Assembly (NCBI GenBank): GCA_904378095.1
Contig: CAJFHE010000002.1
Span: forward strand, 1-64,000
DNA: 64,000 bases
Source: an uncultured Clostridia bacterium
GTDB lineage: Bacteria; Bacillota; Clostridia; TANB77; CAG-508
Reading direction: 5' to 3'
This document shows positions 55,919-64,000 of this stretch, one piece after another (position 1 is the first letter of the stretch; each line of letters opens with the position of its first letter). The notes below the pieces were generated by a model. It was not told the origin of the DNA. It saw nothing but the letters and a program-made list of their open reading frames with translations, and searched no databases. The position numbers were made by a program, and so were the translations under genes.

Positions 55919-57778
55919 TTACTCAATCTCAATTGCTCCTGTATATAATCCATAATACATACCTTTTTTAGCAATTAACTCTTGATGATTTCCCCTTTCT
56001 ATAATCCTACCATGGTCTAATACCATAATTAAATCAGAGTTTCTAATTGTAGATAATCTATGTGCAATAACAAATACTGTCCTTCCTTTCATAAGTTTAT
56101 CCATACCATCTTGCACGATTTTCTCTGTACGAGTGTCTATGCTTGATGTTGCTTCGTCTAATATTAATACTGGTGCATTATCTAACGCTGCTCTTGCAAT
56201 AGATAAAAGCTGTCTTTGTCCTTGAGATAATCCTTCTCCATTGCCTGTAATTACAGTGTCATATCCCTGTGGTAGATGCTGTATGAATTGGTCCGCATTT
56301 GCAAGTTTTGCTGCTGCGATTACTTCTTCGTCTGTAGCTTCTTGTCTTGCATAACGTATATTATCTCTTATTGTTCCAGTAAATAAGCTTGTGTCTTGGA
56401 GTACCATTCCCAATGACCTTCTTAAATCACTTTTCTTAATTTTCTGTATATTAATTCCGTCGTAACGTATTTTCCCATCTTGTATATCGTAAAAGCGATT
56501 AATTAGATTTGTAATTGTAGTCTTACCAGCACCTGTTGCACCAACAAACGAAACTTTTTGTCCTTCTTTTGCTTCAAGTGAAATATCATGTAATACTACT
56601 TTTTTGTCTGTATATCCAAAAACTACATCTGTAAATGTAACACGGCCTCTAAGTCTTGCATATGTAATCCTTTCGTCGTGATGAGGATGCTTCCATGCCC
56701 ACATTCCTGTTCTTTCTTCTGTCTCTACTATTTTTCCATTTTCCATTTTAGCATTTACAAGTGTAACATATCCGTCATCTTCTTCTGATTTTTCATCAAT
56801 CAATTTGAATATTCTCTCTGCTCCAGCTAATGCCATCGCAATAAAGTTCATTTGTTGTGAAACTTGGCTTAGAGGATTAGTAAATGCTCTTATATATTGT
56901 AAAAATGCTGCGATATTACCAATAGTTAAAATTCCATTTACAGATAAAATACCTCCAATTACAGCTACTAAAACATATCCAAGATTACCAATATTAGCAA
57001 TACATGGCATTAAAACATTTGCATAAATATTCGCGCTAGTTGCACTGTCACATAAATTTTCATTTAGCTCATCAAATTTTTTCATATTTTCTTCTTCATG
57101 GCAAAAAACTTTTACAACTTTTTGTCCTTCCATCATTTCTTCTATGTATCCGTTTACTTTTCCTAAATCTTCTTGTTGTTTTATAAAGAATCTAGAGCTA
57201 TTTCCTCCCAAATATTTTGCTACGAATATCATAAGAATAACCATGGCAATTACAACTAATGTCAAGTAAATATTTGTAGTAAACATTGATATTAAAACCG
57301 TTATCATTGTAATAATTGCTGAAAAAACTTGTGGGATGCTTTGACTTAAACACTGTCTTAAAGCATCGACATCATTTGTATAAGTACTCATTGTTTCACC
57401 ATGTGAATGGCTATCAAAATAACCTATTGGCAAAGTTTGCATATGCTCAAACATCTCTGTACGGATTTTATTTAATATTCCTTGCGATATATTAATCATG
57501 AGTCTGTTATATATATATGTCGCCAACACTCCTGTAAAATATACTCCTGCCATACCTAAAATTGCCTGTGATAAAGAGCTGAAGTCTGGGTTTTCTTGTC
57601 CTATTAATGGCACAATGTAATTATCTATCAATCTTTGTATAAATTGTATTCCCAAAACATTTGCAAGTGCACTAATAATAATCGCCACAAGCACTATAAA
57701 GAATTGCAATTTATATGTAGTAAATACATATTTTAAAAGTCTAAGTACTGTCTTAGATTTTTTAGTTTTCTTCCCCAT
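55919..57778 (-). CDS. heterodimeric ABC exporter, catalytic subunit
   Basis: 619 residues. Six membrane helices (about 20-320) are followed by the ATPase domain with Walker A GATGAGKTT, signature LSQGQRQLL and Walker B VLILDEATSS, all of the hydrolysing type. Between the two domains lies an extra loop of about 35 residues with TGMWAWKHPHHDERITYARLRG, rich in Trp and His. The ATG at 57778 follows AAAGGAG; a start three codons earlier is too close. It overlaps the end of its partner gene by 17 bases. With that partner it should form a multidrug-type exporter under MarR control. Confidence 0.93.
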   Translation of the reverse strand: MGKKTKKSKTVLRLLKYVFTTYKLQFFIVLVAIIISALANVLGIQFIQRLIDNYIVPLIGQENPDFSSLSQAILGMAGVYFTGVLATYIYNRLMINISQGILNKIRTEMFEHMQTLPIGYFDSHSHGETMSTYTNDVDALRQCLSQSIPQVFSAIITMITVLISMFTTNIYLTLVVIAMVILMIFVAKYLGGNSSRFFIKQQEDLGKVNGYIEEMMEGQKVVKVFCHEEENMKKFDELNENLCDSATSANIYANVLMPCIANIGNLGYVLVAVIGGILSVNGILTIGNIAAFLQYIRAFTNPLSQVSQQMNFIAMALAGAERIFKLIDEKSEEDDGYVTLVNAKMENGKIVETEERTGMWAWKHPHHDERITYARLRGRVTFTDVVFGYTDKKVVLHDISLEAKEGQKVSFVGATGAGKTTITNLINRFYDIQDGKIRYDGINIQKIKKSDLRRSLGMVLQDTSLFTGTIRDNIRYARQEATDEEVIAAAKLANADQFIQHLPQGYDTVITGNGEGLSQGQRQLLSIARAALDNAPVLILDEATSSIDTRTEKIVQDGMDKLMKGRTVFVIAHRLSTIRNSDLIMVLDHGRIIERGNHQELIAKKGMYYGLYTGAIEIE

Positions 57779-59510
57779 TATCTTCATCTCCTTTCATTTG
57801 AGACTCATATACTTCTCTATAAATTTGATTTGTTTTTAATAATTCCTCTGAAGTACCAATTCCGTCAATTCTACCATTATTAAGCACAATTATTTTGTCT
57901 GCATCTTCTATAGATGTAATACGCTGTGCAATAATAATTTTTGTGGTGTTTGGTATTTCTTCTCTAAATGCTTTCCTAATTAAAGCATCTGTTTTTGTGT
58001 CTACTGCACTTGTTGAATCGTCTAATATTAGTATTTTTGGCTTTTTCAAAAGTGCTCTTGCAATACAAATTCTTTGTTTTTGTCCACCAGATACATTAGT
58101 ACCACCTTGGTCTAGTACTGTTTCATATTTTGCAGGAAATTGTTGTATGAACTCATCTGCTTGTGCTAGTTTGCAGACTCTTTCTAGCTCTTCGTCACTT
58201 GCCTCTTTATTTCCCCATCTCAAGTTTTCACTAATTGTGCCTGAGAATAATACATTTTTCTGTAGAACCATAGAAACGCTATCTCTTAAAGTTTCTATAT
58301 CATAATTTTTTACATCTACTCCTCCAACTTTTACCTTACCCTTTGTTGCTTCATATAGTCTTGGTATTAACTGCACTAGAGTAGATTTTGAGCTACCTGT
58401 TCCTCCAATGATTCCAACTGTTTCTCCTGCTTTGATTTCTAGATTAATATTGCGTAAAGCAAATTTGTTTTTATCTTTTTCATCACTATAACAAAAACTT
58501 ACATTATCAAATACAATAGAGCCATCTTCTACTGTTTTTATATTTTTCTCTTTATTCTTTATTGCAGGCTCTTCATCAAGTACTTCGATAATTCTTTCTG
58601 CAGATGATTGAGATATAATTATCATAACAAATACCATAGAAAGCATCATTAAACTCATTAATATTTGCCATGCATATGTAATAATACTTGAAAGTTGACC
58701 TGTTTGCATTGAGCCACCAACAATAAGTTGTGAGCCAAACCATGATATTAGTAAAATACAAGTATAAATTGTAAGTTGCATTACTGGACTGTTAAATGCT
58801 ACTATTTTTTCCGCTTTTTTGAAGAAATAGTACACCTCATCATTTATGTTTTTGAATTTCTGTTTTTCAAAATCTTCTTTTGCATATGCTTTTACAACTC
58901 TTATTCCATTTAAGTCCTCTTGCACAACTCTATTTAATGTGTCATATTTTTTAAACACCGTTTCAAAATTTGGGTGGGCTTTTTTAGCAATAAAAATTAA
59001 AAGAAATCCTAAAACAGGTATTGCAACAAAAAAGATGCATGCAAGTTTTGGACTGATTGTAAAACACATAAATAATGCAAAAATCATCATGATAGGTCCT
59101 CTGACTAGAGTTCTTATAATCATTTGGAAAGCATTTTGAACATTAGTAACATCTGTTGTAAGTCTTGTAATTAAGCTTGAAGTAGAGAATTTGTCTATAT
59201 TTTCAAAAGCATATGTTTGAATTTTGTCAAACATCGCCTTTCTTAAATTTTTGGCATATCCTGAAGATGCTTTTGCTGCATACTTTCCTGATAGCATACC
59301 AAATATTAATGATAATATTGCAGATACAATTAAAAATACACCTATTTCTAGGATATACTTAACATCACTATTTTGAATTCCTACATCGATAATTCTTGCC
59401 ATCAAATAAGGAATTACAATTTCCATAACCACTTCAAAGATAACAAAAATAGGCGTCAAAATTGCATCTTTTTTGTATTCTTTAATATAGCTTGCTAGTT
59501 TTTTTATCAT
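57762..59510 (-). CDS. heterodimeric ABC exporter, degenerate-site subunit
   Basis: 582 residues. Six membrane helices, then an ATPase domain with Walker A reading GGTGSSKST, where the usual GK is SK. The signature is VSGGQKQR and Walker B is ILILDDSTSAV with Asp in place of the catalytic Glu. These changes mark the non-hydrolysing half of a heterodimer. It begins 97 bases after marR with GGGAGG before the ATG. The interval holds several TATGC-type repeats (59536-59600). The neighbour at 55919-57778 supplies the canonical site. Confidence 0.93.
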   Translation of the reverse strand: MIKKLASYIKEYKKDAILTPIFVIFEVVMEIVIPYLMARIIDVGIQNSDVKYILEIGVFLIVSAILSLIFGMLSGKYAAKASSGYAKNLRKAMFDKIQTYAFENIDKFSTSSLITRLTTDVTNVQNAFQMIIRTLVRGPIMMIFALFMCFTISPKLACIFFVAIPVLGFLLIFIAKKAHPNFETVFKKYDTLNRVVQEDLNGIRVVKAYAKEDFEKQKFKNINDEVYYFFKKAEKIVAFNSPVMQLTIYTCILLISWFGSQLIVGGSMQTGQLSSIITYAWQILMSLMMLSMVFVMIIISQSSAERIIEVLDEEPAIKNKEKNIKTVEDGSIVFDNVSFCYSDEKDKNKFALRNINLEIKAGETVGIIGGTGSSKSTLVQLIPRLYEATKGKVKVGGVDVKNYDIETLRDSVSMVLQKNVLFSGTISENLRWGNKEASDEELERVCKLAQADEFIQQFPAKYETVLDQGGTNVSGGQKQRICIARALLKKPKILILDDSTSAVDTKTDALIRKAFREEIPNTTKIIIAQRITSIEDADKIIVLNNGRIDGIGTSEELLKTNQIYREVYESQMKGDEDNGEEN

Positions 59511-59535
59511 TTATCTTCCTCCCTTTCTTTTCATT

Positions 59536-59600
59536 GATTGTATGCAATTAAGTATGCGCAATTTTGGACGCTGAAGTGCATCCATTTTGCGCATCTTTTG
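59536..59600. promoter_or_regulatory. operator-like repeat cluster between marR and the ABC genes
   Basis: Four related units occur: TATGCAATT and TATGCGCAATT, then their inverted forms TTTTGCGCAT and TTTTGCATACTT. AAGTATGC pairs with GCATACTT, and ATGCGCAA with TTGCGCAT. It may be a hairpin that trims the transcript or a second protein-binding site. Confidence 0.5.
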
Positions 59601-59607
59601 CATACTT

Positions 59608-60051
59608 TTAATTCTCTAAATTTTTTGACATTTTCTCTAGTATATTCATAAAATTTTGTAATTCTTCCTCTGTTAAATCTTTTTTCAAATCTTTTTCAAC
59701 TTTTTTTACTTCTGTTTCTACACTATTTATTATTTCTGTTGATTTTTTAGTTAAAGTAATTTCCTTTAATCTAGCATCTTCACTCATCGACTTTCTCTCG
59801 ATTAATCCATTTTTCTCCATCAAACTTAAAATTTCAGCAACCGTTGCTCTTCTCATGTTAAATCTGCTTTCTATATCTTTGGCATAAACATTGCCTTCTT
59901 TGCGGTTTCTATTGATGAACTCTATAAAGCTACATTGTACTGCTGTAACATTATATTTTGAAACAGCTTCGTCCACTTTTCTTTTTATTTGCCTTGATAA
60001 AATATGTATGCTTCTACCTATATCATTATTTTCTATTTTTACCACCTCCAA
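59608..60051 (-). CDS. MarR-family transcriptional regulator
   Basis: 147 residues. Helical dimerisation ends flank a winged helix (QCSFIEFINRNRKEGNVYAKDIESRFNMRRATVAEILSLMEKNGLIERK, then SEDARLKEITLT). MarR proteins repress exporters until a drug-like ligand binds. It is the first gene of an operon with two ABC genes. The start is unclear: the first in-frame codon is TTG at 60051 and the next is a GTG, but the GGAGGTGG ribosome-like site overlaps them. The true start could lie a few codons downstream at a non-standard codon. Confidence 0.93.
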   Translation of the reverse strand: MEVVKIENNDIGRSIHILSRQIKRKVDEAVSKYNVTAVQCSFIEFINRNRKEGNVYAKDIESRFNMRRATVAEILSLMEKNGLIERKSMSEDARLKEITLTKKSTEIINSVETEVKKVEKDLKKDLTEEELQNFMNILEKMSKNLEN

Positions 60052-60053
60052 GC

Positions 60054-60107
60054 ATTGTTAGTGCTCTAACAATATATTATTGTATAATTGTTTTTGGAGT
60101 TTGTCAA
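60054..60107 (-). promoter_or_regulatory. marR promoter with palindromic operator
   Basis: TTGACA (60102-60107), 17-base spacer and TACAAT (60079-60084) on the minus strand. Five bases past the -10 lies ATTGTTAG-AGCA-CTAACAAT (60054-60073), a palindrome with perfect 8-base arms, placed over the transcription start. It fits a MarR autorepression site. Confidence 0.85.
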
Positions 60108-60180
60108 GTTGTTGAAAGATTTTTTTGAGCAAATCTTGCCATTTTTAATATTTCTGTAACATTTTTGTAATATTTTTATA

Positions 60181-60216
60181 AAACATGGGGACAGTCTTAT
60201 AACTGTCTCCATGTTT
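60181..60216. terminator. spoIIP terminator of the GGGGACAG type
   Basis: AAACATGGGGACAGT (60181-60195) pairs with ACTGTCTCCATGTTT with one G-U. The stem begins at the spoIIP stop and is followed by T-rich sequence on the minus strand. Confidence 0.85.
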
Positions 60217-61361
60217 TACTTCAATACCTCACTTAATACCTTAGAAAGATATTTCATACTATTTAAGCATTGCTCCATTGTATTTCCAGTTGCTCCCACT
60301 TCAATAATGCTTGCACCTTTTGCAAGCTGTTGATTATATCTGCTATCTCGTAAAACAATTGGCTTAAATAACCCTGGATATAGCTCATTTGCTTTTTCTT
60401 GTATTTTTATTGCTAATTTTAAATTTTCATTCCAATTATCATGCTCACTTCCGCCTCCATTGCTTCCTATAACAAACATTAATTGTGCCGCTTCGTCATC
60501 GCCAATTTTTACTGTAGGTGCATATGAGCTATCACCAATTGCATCTCTATGCATATCAAACAATATATCAGTGTCTTTGTTCTCTTCTAAAAGTTTGGCC
60601 ACTCCTTTTAAAGACCTATCATATGATTGACTATATGATGAATCATAAATTGTTGTATCATGAATTACGTTGTATCCATAATGTTTCAAATATTTTTCAA
60701 GTTCTGCTCCCACTCGTACCATGTTGCAATTTAAATCTTTTGTTCTAAAATTTCCTGAAGCTTTATATTTATAATTGTCTGTTTGGGTATAGCTTTCGCA
60801 GGTATGGGTGTGATAAATTAATATATTTTTTGTGTTTACATCTACTTCTGGTACAAGCATTTCTTTGGTTAATTTTATGTTATCTGTTTCGTTTCGTATT
60901 TTTACCCCATTGTATTCACTTGTGTACTTCTCTGGTACACTGTTTTCTAGCACTTCTGTTTTTAATCCAGTTTCTGCTTCCTGTATTTCATCATCTATAT
61001 TATTGTTTCCTATAGCATTTTCCGCACTTGTTTCATTTTCCACTACATTTTCTGCCGCATTTTCTACGTTCTCCGTATTTGCTCCGTTTTTTTCTATGCT
61101 GTCCATCATGCCCAATTCCACACCTAGTGCCATTTTTAGTGGCTCTATATTGTTTTTTGCATTTTGCTCCTTTTTATTGACACTTCTTATACTTGGAATA
61201 ACAGTATCCAAACATGACAAAAACGAATTTTTATCTATATTGAGCTTTGTTTTGAAACCCGAGAAATATTTAGTAAGACCTACAATAATAGCTATTAATA
61301 AAGTTATTTTTATCAAATATTTAATTATATCTTTAAGCTCAATTACAGCTAAATTTATCAT
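60216..61361 (-). CDS. spoIIP: stage II sporulation protein P
   Basis: 381 residues. Membrane-anchored amidase/endopeptidase of the DMP engulfment machine, which thins septal peptidoglycan during sporulation. One N-terminal helix (about 10-32) is followed by a low-complexity Asn/Glu/Ala linker (NAAENVVENETSAENAIGNNN). The catalytic domain has LIYHTHTCESYTQTD, ILFDMHRDAIGD, MFVIGSNGGGSEHDNWNENLKLA and ASIIEVGATGNTMEQC; the His and Glu bind zinc. It implies that the organism or its ancestors form spores. AAAGGAAAT precedes the ATG. Partners spoIID and spoIIM are not in the window. Confidence 0.93.
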   Translation of the reverse strand: MINLAVIELKDIIKYLIKITLLIAIIVGLTKYFSGFKTKLNIDKNSFLSCLDTVIPSIRSVNKKEQNAKNNIEPLKMALGVELGMMDSIEKNGANTENVENAAENVVENETSAENAIGNNNIDDEIQEAETGLKTEVLENSVPEKYTSEYNGVKIRNETDNIKLTKEMLVPEVDVNTKNILIYHTHTCESYTQTDNYKYKASGNFRTKDLNCNMVRVGAELEKYLKHYGYNVIHDTTIYDSSYSQSYDRSLKGVAKLLEENKDTDILFDMHRDAIGDSSYAPTVKIGDDEAAQLMFVIGSNGGGSEHDNWNENLKLAIKIQEKANELYPGLFKPIVLRDSRYNQQLAKGASIIEVGATGNTMEQCLNSMKYLSKVLSEVLK

Positions 61362-61438
61362 TGATTATATTTCCTTTCAAAACAAGAGTACAAGTCATTA
61401 TATATAAATATATGCTTGTACTCTTAAAAATATAACCA

Positions 61439-63244
61439 TCAATAAGAACTATATTCAGTAGAGATATCTATTTGTGAATTAGTAATTATTTTATCATATT
61501 CATTTGATATTTCTTTAAAATCTTTATCTAACAATACCATTTTATTGTTATTATTTTTTATCAAATATACAGTATTGTATATATCCGAATCATATATATC
61601 TAACGCTGGTGTTTGTAATAATATATTTCCTGTTGTATCTATGATTATGTTATTCCAATTATATTCGGACTCTGTACTTCCGTCATAATTTTCATTATAA
61701 TAAATCATTTGTACATATATTTCACCATCGTCTACATCATATATATCTATGATTGAATAATCCCCAGATATAGTAGTTTGGTTTCCGTTATTATCATACC
61801 AACCAGTTACTGAATAATCTTTAGTTTCAAATTCAATAAAACCATTGTTAAATGTTTCTAATGTTAAATCATCTTCATCAAGCCCTGGCAAACATACTAT
61901 ACTAGATTGCTCTTCTCCATTACTTTTTAAAATGGTTACTTTGCACTCTTCCTCAACTGTAGACATATAATATGTATCTTCGTCTTCGTCATAATAATCA
62001 TCGCTGTATTCTTCATTTTCCTCTAATATAGGCTCAATTATCATAGAAAAATTTTGACTTGCATACATGTACCCTGTATTAATTCTTCTCAATGTCACTT
62101 CATCAGCACTACTATAATATCTGCTTTCAAGTTGTTGACTGCTTAATTGCTTTTCTCCTTTAGTAGTAGCTGCAGTCAATAATGCATTATATGATTCTAT
62201 ATATTGTAATCTATGAATTCCATCATTAATGTTTGTTAAATAGATGTCTAAAGTAGAGTTCACTGCCTGTACATATTTTTCTAAAACTCCACTTAATTCT
62301 ATACTAGCATTAGTTTTTGAAATTATATAGAATTTATTATCTTTTTGAGCTAAAGCTATATAATATGTATTATTATTAATTTCCATTTCAGTAAAAAATG
62401 ATACTCTATCATACTCACATGGTATTCTCTCTTGCCCATCTTCTGTTATAAATCCGTATTTATAATTTTTTTCAACCGGAATATATAATTCACTTTCTTT
62501 ATTTCCTTGTAGTGTAACAATACTATTATTTAACTCAGCTATTGCGTTTTCTAATTGAACTTCATTTATTTTTGTTATAATTAATGATGCTAAAATCATT
62601 AGTAAAAATCCAATAGCTAATATGCTCTGTAACACATAGTATAGTATAACATTTACAATTTTTCTTGCACTACTTTCTTCTATATTTTTATCTTGGAAAT
62701 GTATATAAATGAATTGCATTATTACAGCTATTATATTCCAATAATTTTCTTCCAATATGCCTAGTAAGCCCAATATTGCAATTATTATAACTGCCACATA
62801 AGATATCACTTGTATTACTTTTGGTCTGTTTTTTCTTATTCTAAAAAAGTTAATTATAGCTAATATTATTGGTATGACATTTACAGCTATCCATACTATA
62901 TGTGAAACATCATCATTATTTAAGAAATCACTATTAAAAAATGCAAACCAGATTTCATACAATCCAAATACAAGTTGCCAGAAAAATATTTTTTTGTTTT
63001 CTTTATTTTGAATTGCACAAATAATGTTTAATATACCTATACCGCCATATACTAAAAATAATATTGTTCCAAGATTATTTATTAAAGTTTCAATTAGGAA
63101 GCTATCATATAGAGATTTTATATCTGTATTTATATGCATCAGACCAGATGTCAAAAGCTCCCCCGAAAAATAAAAAATATATAATGAAGCTATAGCTATA
63201 GCATTTAGTATCGCAACAAAGCGATTAGTTCCCCTTTTATTCAT
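61439..63244 (-). CDS. membrane protein with WG-type beta repeats
   Basis: 601 residues. The N-terminal third has six or seven hydrophobic helices (about 10-30, 55-78, 88-105, 120-140, 145-170, 175-192 and 200-225). The rest is extracytoplasmic or soluble, beta-rich, and opens with a WG-repeat unit (KNYKYGFITEDGQERIPCEYDRVSFF). Later acidic tyrosine-rich parts follow (EENEEYSDDYYDEDEDTYYM; SDIYNTVYLIKNNNNKMVLLDKDFKEISNEYDKI), where the last segment looks like another repeat. I do not recognise the whole architecture. The ATG at 63244 follows AAAGGAG. Confidence 0.75.
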   Translation of the reverse strand: MNKRGTNRFVAILNAIAIASLYIFYFSGELLTSGLMHINTDIKSLYDSFLIETLINNLGTILFLVYGGIGILNIICAIQNKENKKIFFWQLVFGLYEIWFAFFNSDFLNNDDVSHIVWIAVNVIPIILAIINFFRIRKNRPKVIQVISYVAVIIIAILGLLGILEENYWNIIAVIMQFIYIHFQDKNIEESSARKIVNVILYYVLQSILAIGFLLMILASLIITKINEVQLENAIAELNNSIVTLQGNKESELYIPVEKNYKYGFITEDGQERIPCEYDRVSFFTEMEINNNTYYIALAQKDNKFYIISKTNASIELSGVLEKYVQAVNSTLDIYLTNINDGIHRLQYIESYNALLTAATTKGEKQLSSQQLESRYYSSADEVTLRRINTGYMYASQNFSMIIEPILEENEEYSDDYYDEDEDTYYMSTVEEECKVTILKSNGEEQSSIVCLPGLDEDDLTLETFNNGFIEFETKDYSVTGWYDNNGNQTTISGDYSIIDIYDVDDGEIYVQMIYYNENYDGSTESEYNWNNIIIDTTGNILLQTPALDIYDSDIYNTVYLIKNNNNKMVLLDKDFKEISNEYDKIITNSQIDISTEYSSY

Positions 63245-63326
63245 CAATTACTCCTTTCTTTTGTTCTTCTCCTATATTTTCATAATAAAATTATAACATT
63301 CTTTTTAAAATATGCAATTATAAATT

Positions 63327-64000
63327 TTAAAAAAATGAAATTGCTTCTTCAACCGTAACCTCTTTTTGCTCGCCTGTTTCCATATTTTTTAGGCTAACAG
63401 TTCCATTCTTTTCTTCTTCTTCTCCTATTATTGCCACATATGGAATTTGAAGCTTGTCTGCATATTTAAATTTAGTTTTTATTTTTTTGTTTTCTACATA
63501 TACATCTGTATTTATTCCTGCTTGTCTAAATCTTGTACCAATCTCTAATGCTCTATTCACATCATCTGTCATAGATACTACCAAAACTTTAGCTATAGAT
63601 TTTTTGTCTTCTTTTATTATGTTTAATTCATTTAATTTGTAAAATAATCTAGTAAGTCCAATTGACACGCCAACTCCAGGAAGTTTTTTGTCTGTATAAA
63701 ATTCAGCCAAATTGTCGTATCTTCCACCAGAGCACACACTGCCGATTTCTCTGTAGTCATTCAAAAATGTTTCGTATACAGTTCCTGTGTAGTAGTCTAA
63801 ACCTCTTGCAATGGTTAAATCTACTTTAAAATTATCATCTGGCACACCAAATAATCTTACATATTTTATTACCTGTGTTAATTCATCTAGTCCTTGCATG
63901 AAAAGCTCGTTTGAGAAATTTAGGTTTTGTAAAGCTTCCAATTTTTTATCAGTAGTACCATCAATCTTTAAAAATGTCATTATTTTTTCTATTTTGCTTT
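63327..64000 (-). CDS. hisS: histidyl-tRNA synthetase, C-terminal part (partial)
   Basis: The frame is open to the window edge, so this is the 3' two thirds or less of hisS. Visible are the histidine-binding motif ARGLDYYTGTVYETF, SVCSGGRYDNLAEFYTDKKLPGVGVSIGLTRLFYKL (class II motif 3), and the anticodon-binding domain (KVLVVSMTDDVNRALEIGTRFRQAGINTDVYV...LQIPYVAIIGEEEEKNGTVSLKNMETGEQ). An internal Met at 63980 is not the start, because the upstream codons continue without a stop. It is followed by the WG-repeat protein after 82 bases. Confidence 0.95.
   Translation of the reverse strand, partial: SKIEKIMTFLKIDGTTDKKLEALQNLNFSNELFMQGLDELTQVIKYVRLFGVPDDNFKVDLTIARGLDYYTGTVYETFLNDYREIGSVCSGGRYDNLAEFYTDKKLPGVGVSIGLTRLFYKLNELNIIKEDKKSIAKVLVVSMTDDVNRALEIGTRFRQAGINTDVYVENKKIKTKFKYADKLQIPYVAIIGEEEEKNGTVSLKNMETGEQKEVTVEEAISFF

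Overview
The window is a chromosomal segment of an AT-rich, low-GC Gram-positive bacterium of the Clostridia type (Bacillota). Support comes from Shine-Dalgarno sites of the AGGAGG kind ahead of nearly every gene, sigma-A promoters with 16-17 bp spacers, a T-box leader on thrS, a spoIIP sporulation gene, and clostridial families such as DUF1189, DUF4363/DUF421 and YlbF. Almost all genes lie on the minus strand. Plus-strand genes are the DUF4912/GH57 pair (3.6-6.2 kb), a small four-helix membrane protein (10.6 kb) and an RluA-type pseudouridine synthase (17.7 kb). Both window ends cut genes: a FIST-domain protein on the left and hisS on the right.

Layout. 0-3.4 kb: FIST protein, a small hypothetical gene, ligA, pgsA. 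3.6-9.1 kb: alpha-glucan (glycogen) genes, namely a DUF4912 protein with a long Lys/Ser/Thr/Ala tail, a GH57 branching enzyme, a 55-residue tail-anchored protein and glucan phosphorylase; a related GT4 glycosyltransferase lies at 30.1-31.3 kb. 9.2-16.5 kb: DUF4363/DUF421 pair, a membrane protein, a heterodimeric ABC exporter whose second half is split by a one-base frameshift, a CmpB-type membrane protein, Dps. 16.6-31.3 kb: ispH, rluA-type gene, ftsH, DUF1189, cysS, a class A penicillin-binding protein, pnp, rpsO, a membrane zinc peptidase, ylbF, GT4. 31.3-31.86 kb: about 590 bases without a gene but dense in secondary structure. 31.9-44.5 kb: rnr, secG, DUF308, clpX, clpP, tig, phosphoesterase, tsaD, M50 protease, lysS, recN. 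44.6-49.4 kb: the most accessory part, with a 781-residue unrecognised protein, an Rpn-type nuclease/transposase and a stand-alone RelA/SpoT synthetase-domain gene. 49.4-64 kb: thrS with T-box, a secreted wall-anchored C1 peptidase, pgi, a marR-controlled heterodimeric ABC exporter, spoIIP, a WG-repeat membrane protein and hisS.

How the genes fit together. Most are housekeeping: translation (five aminoacyl-tRNA or tRNA-modifying enzymes, S15), RNA decay (PNPase, RNase R), protein quality control (FtsH, ClpXP, trigger factor) and envelope synthesis. GH57, DUF4912, phosphorylase and GT4 form a storage-glucan set. The two exporters are each asymmetric pairs, with a degenerate and a canonical ATPase site.

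Most worth a second look: the ABC frameshift; an in-frame TGA in the GT4 gene followed by a 35-codon coding-like tail; the unannotated structured region next to rnr; a dispersed family of intergenic palindromes, including two identical 31-base copies 40 kb apart; a 100-nt folded element at the end of tig; a near-perfect MarR operator; and the RelA-like gene with its own promoter and start-site palindrome. I found no CRISPR array, rRNA, recognisable tRNA or intact insertion sequence. No single feature proves a wholly new system. The structured intergenic RNAs and the DUF4912-linked glucan module are the best candidates.
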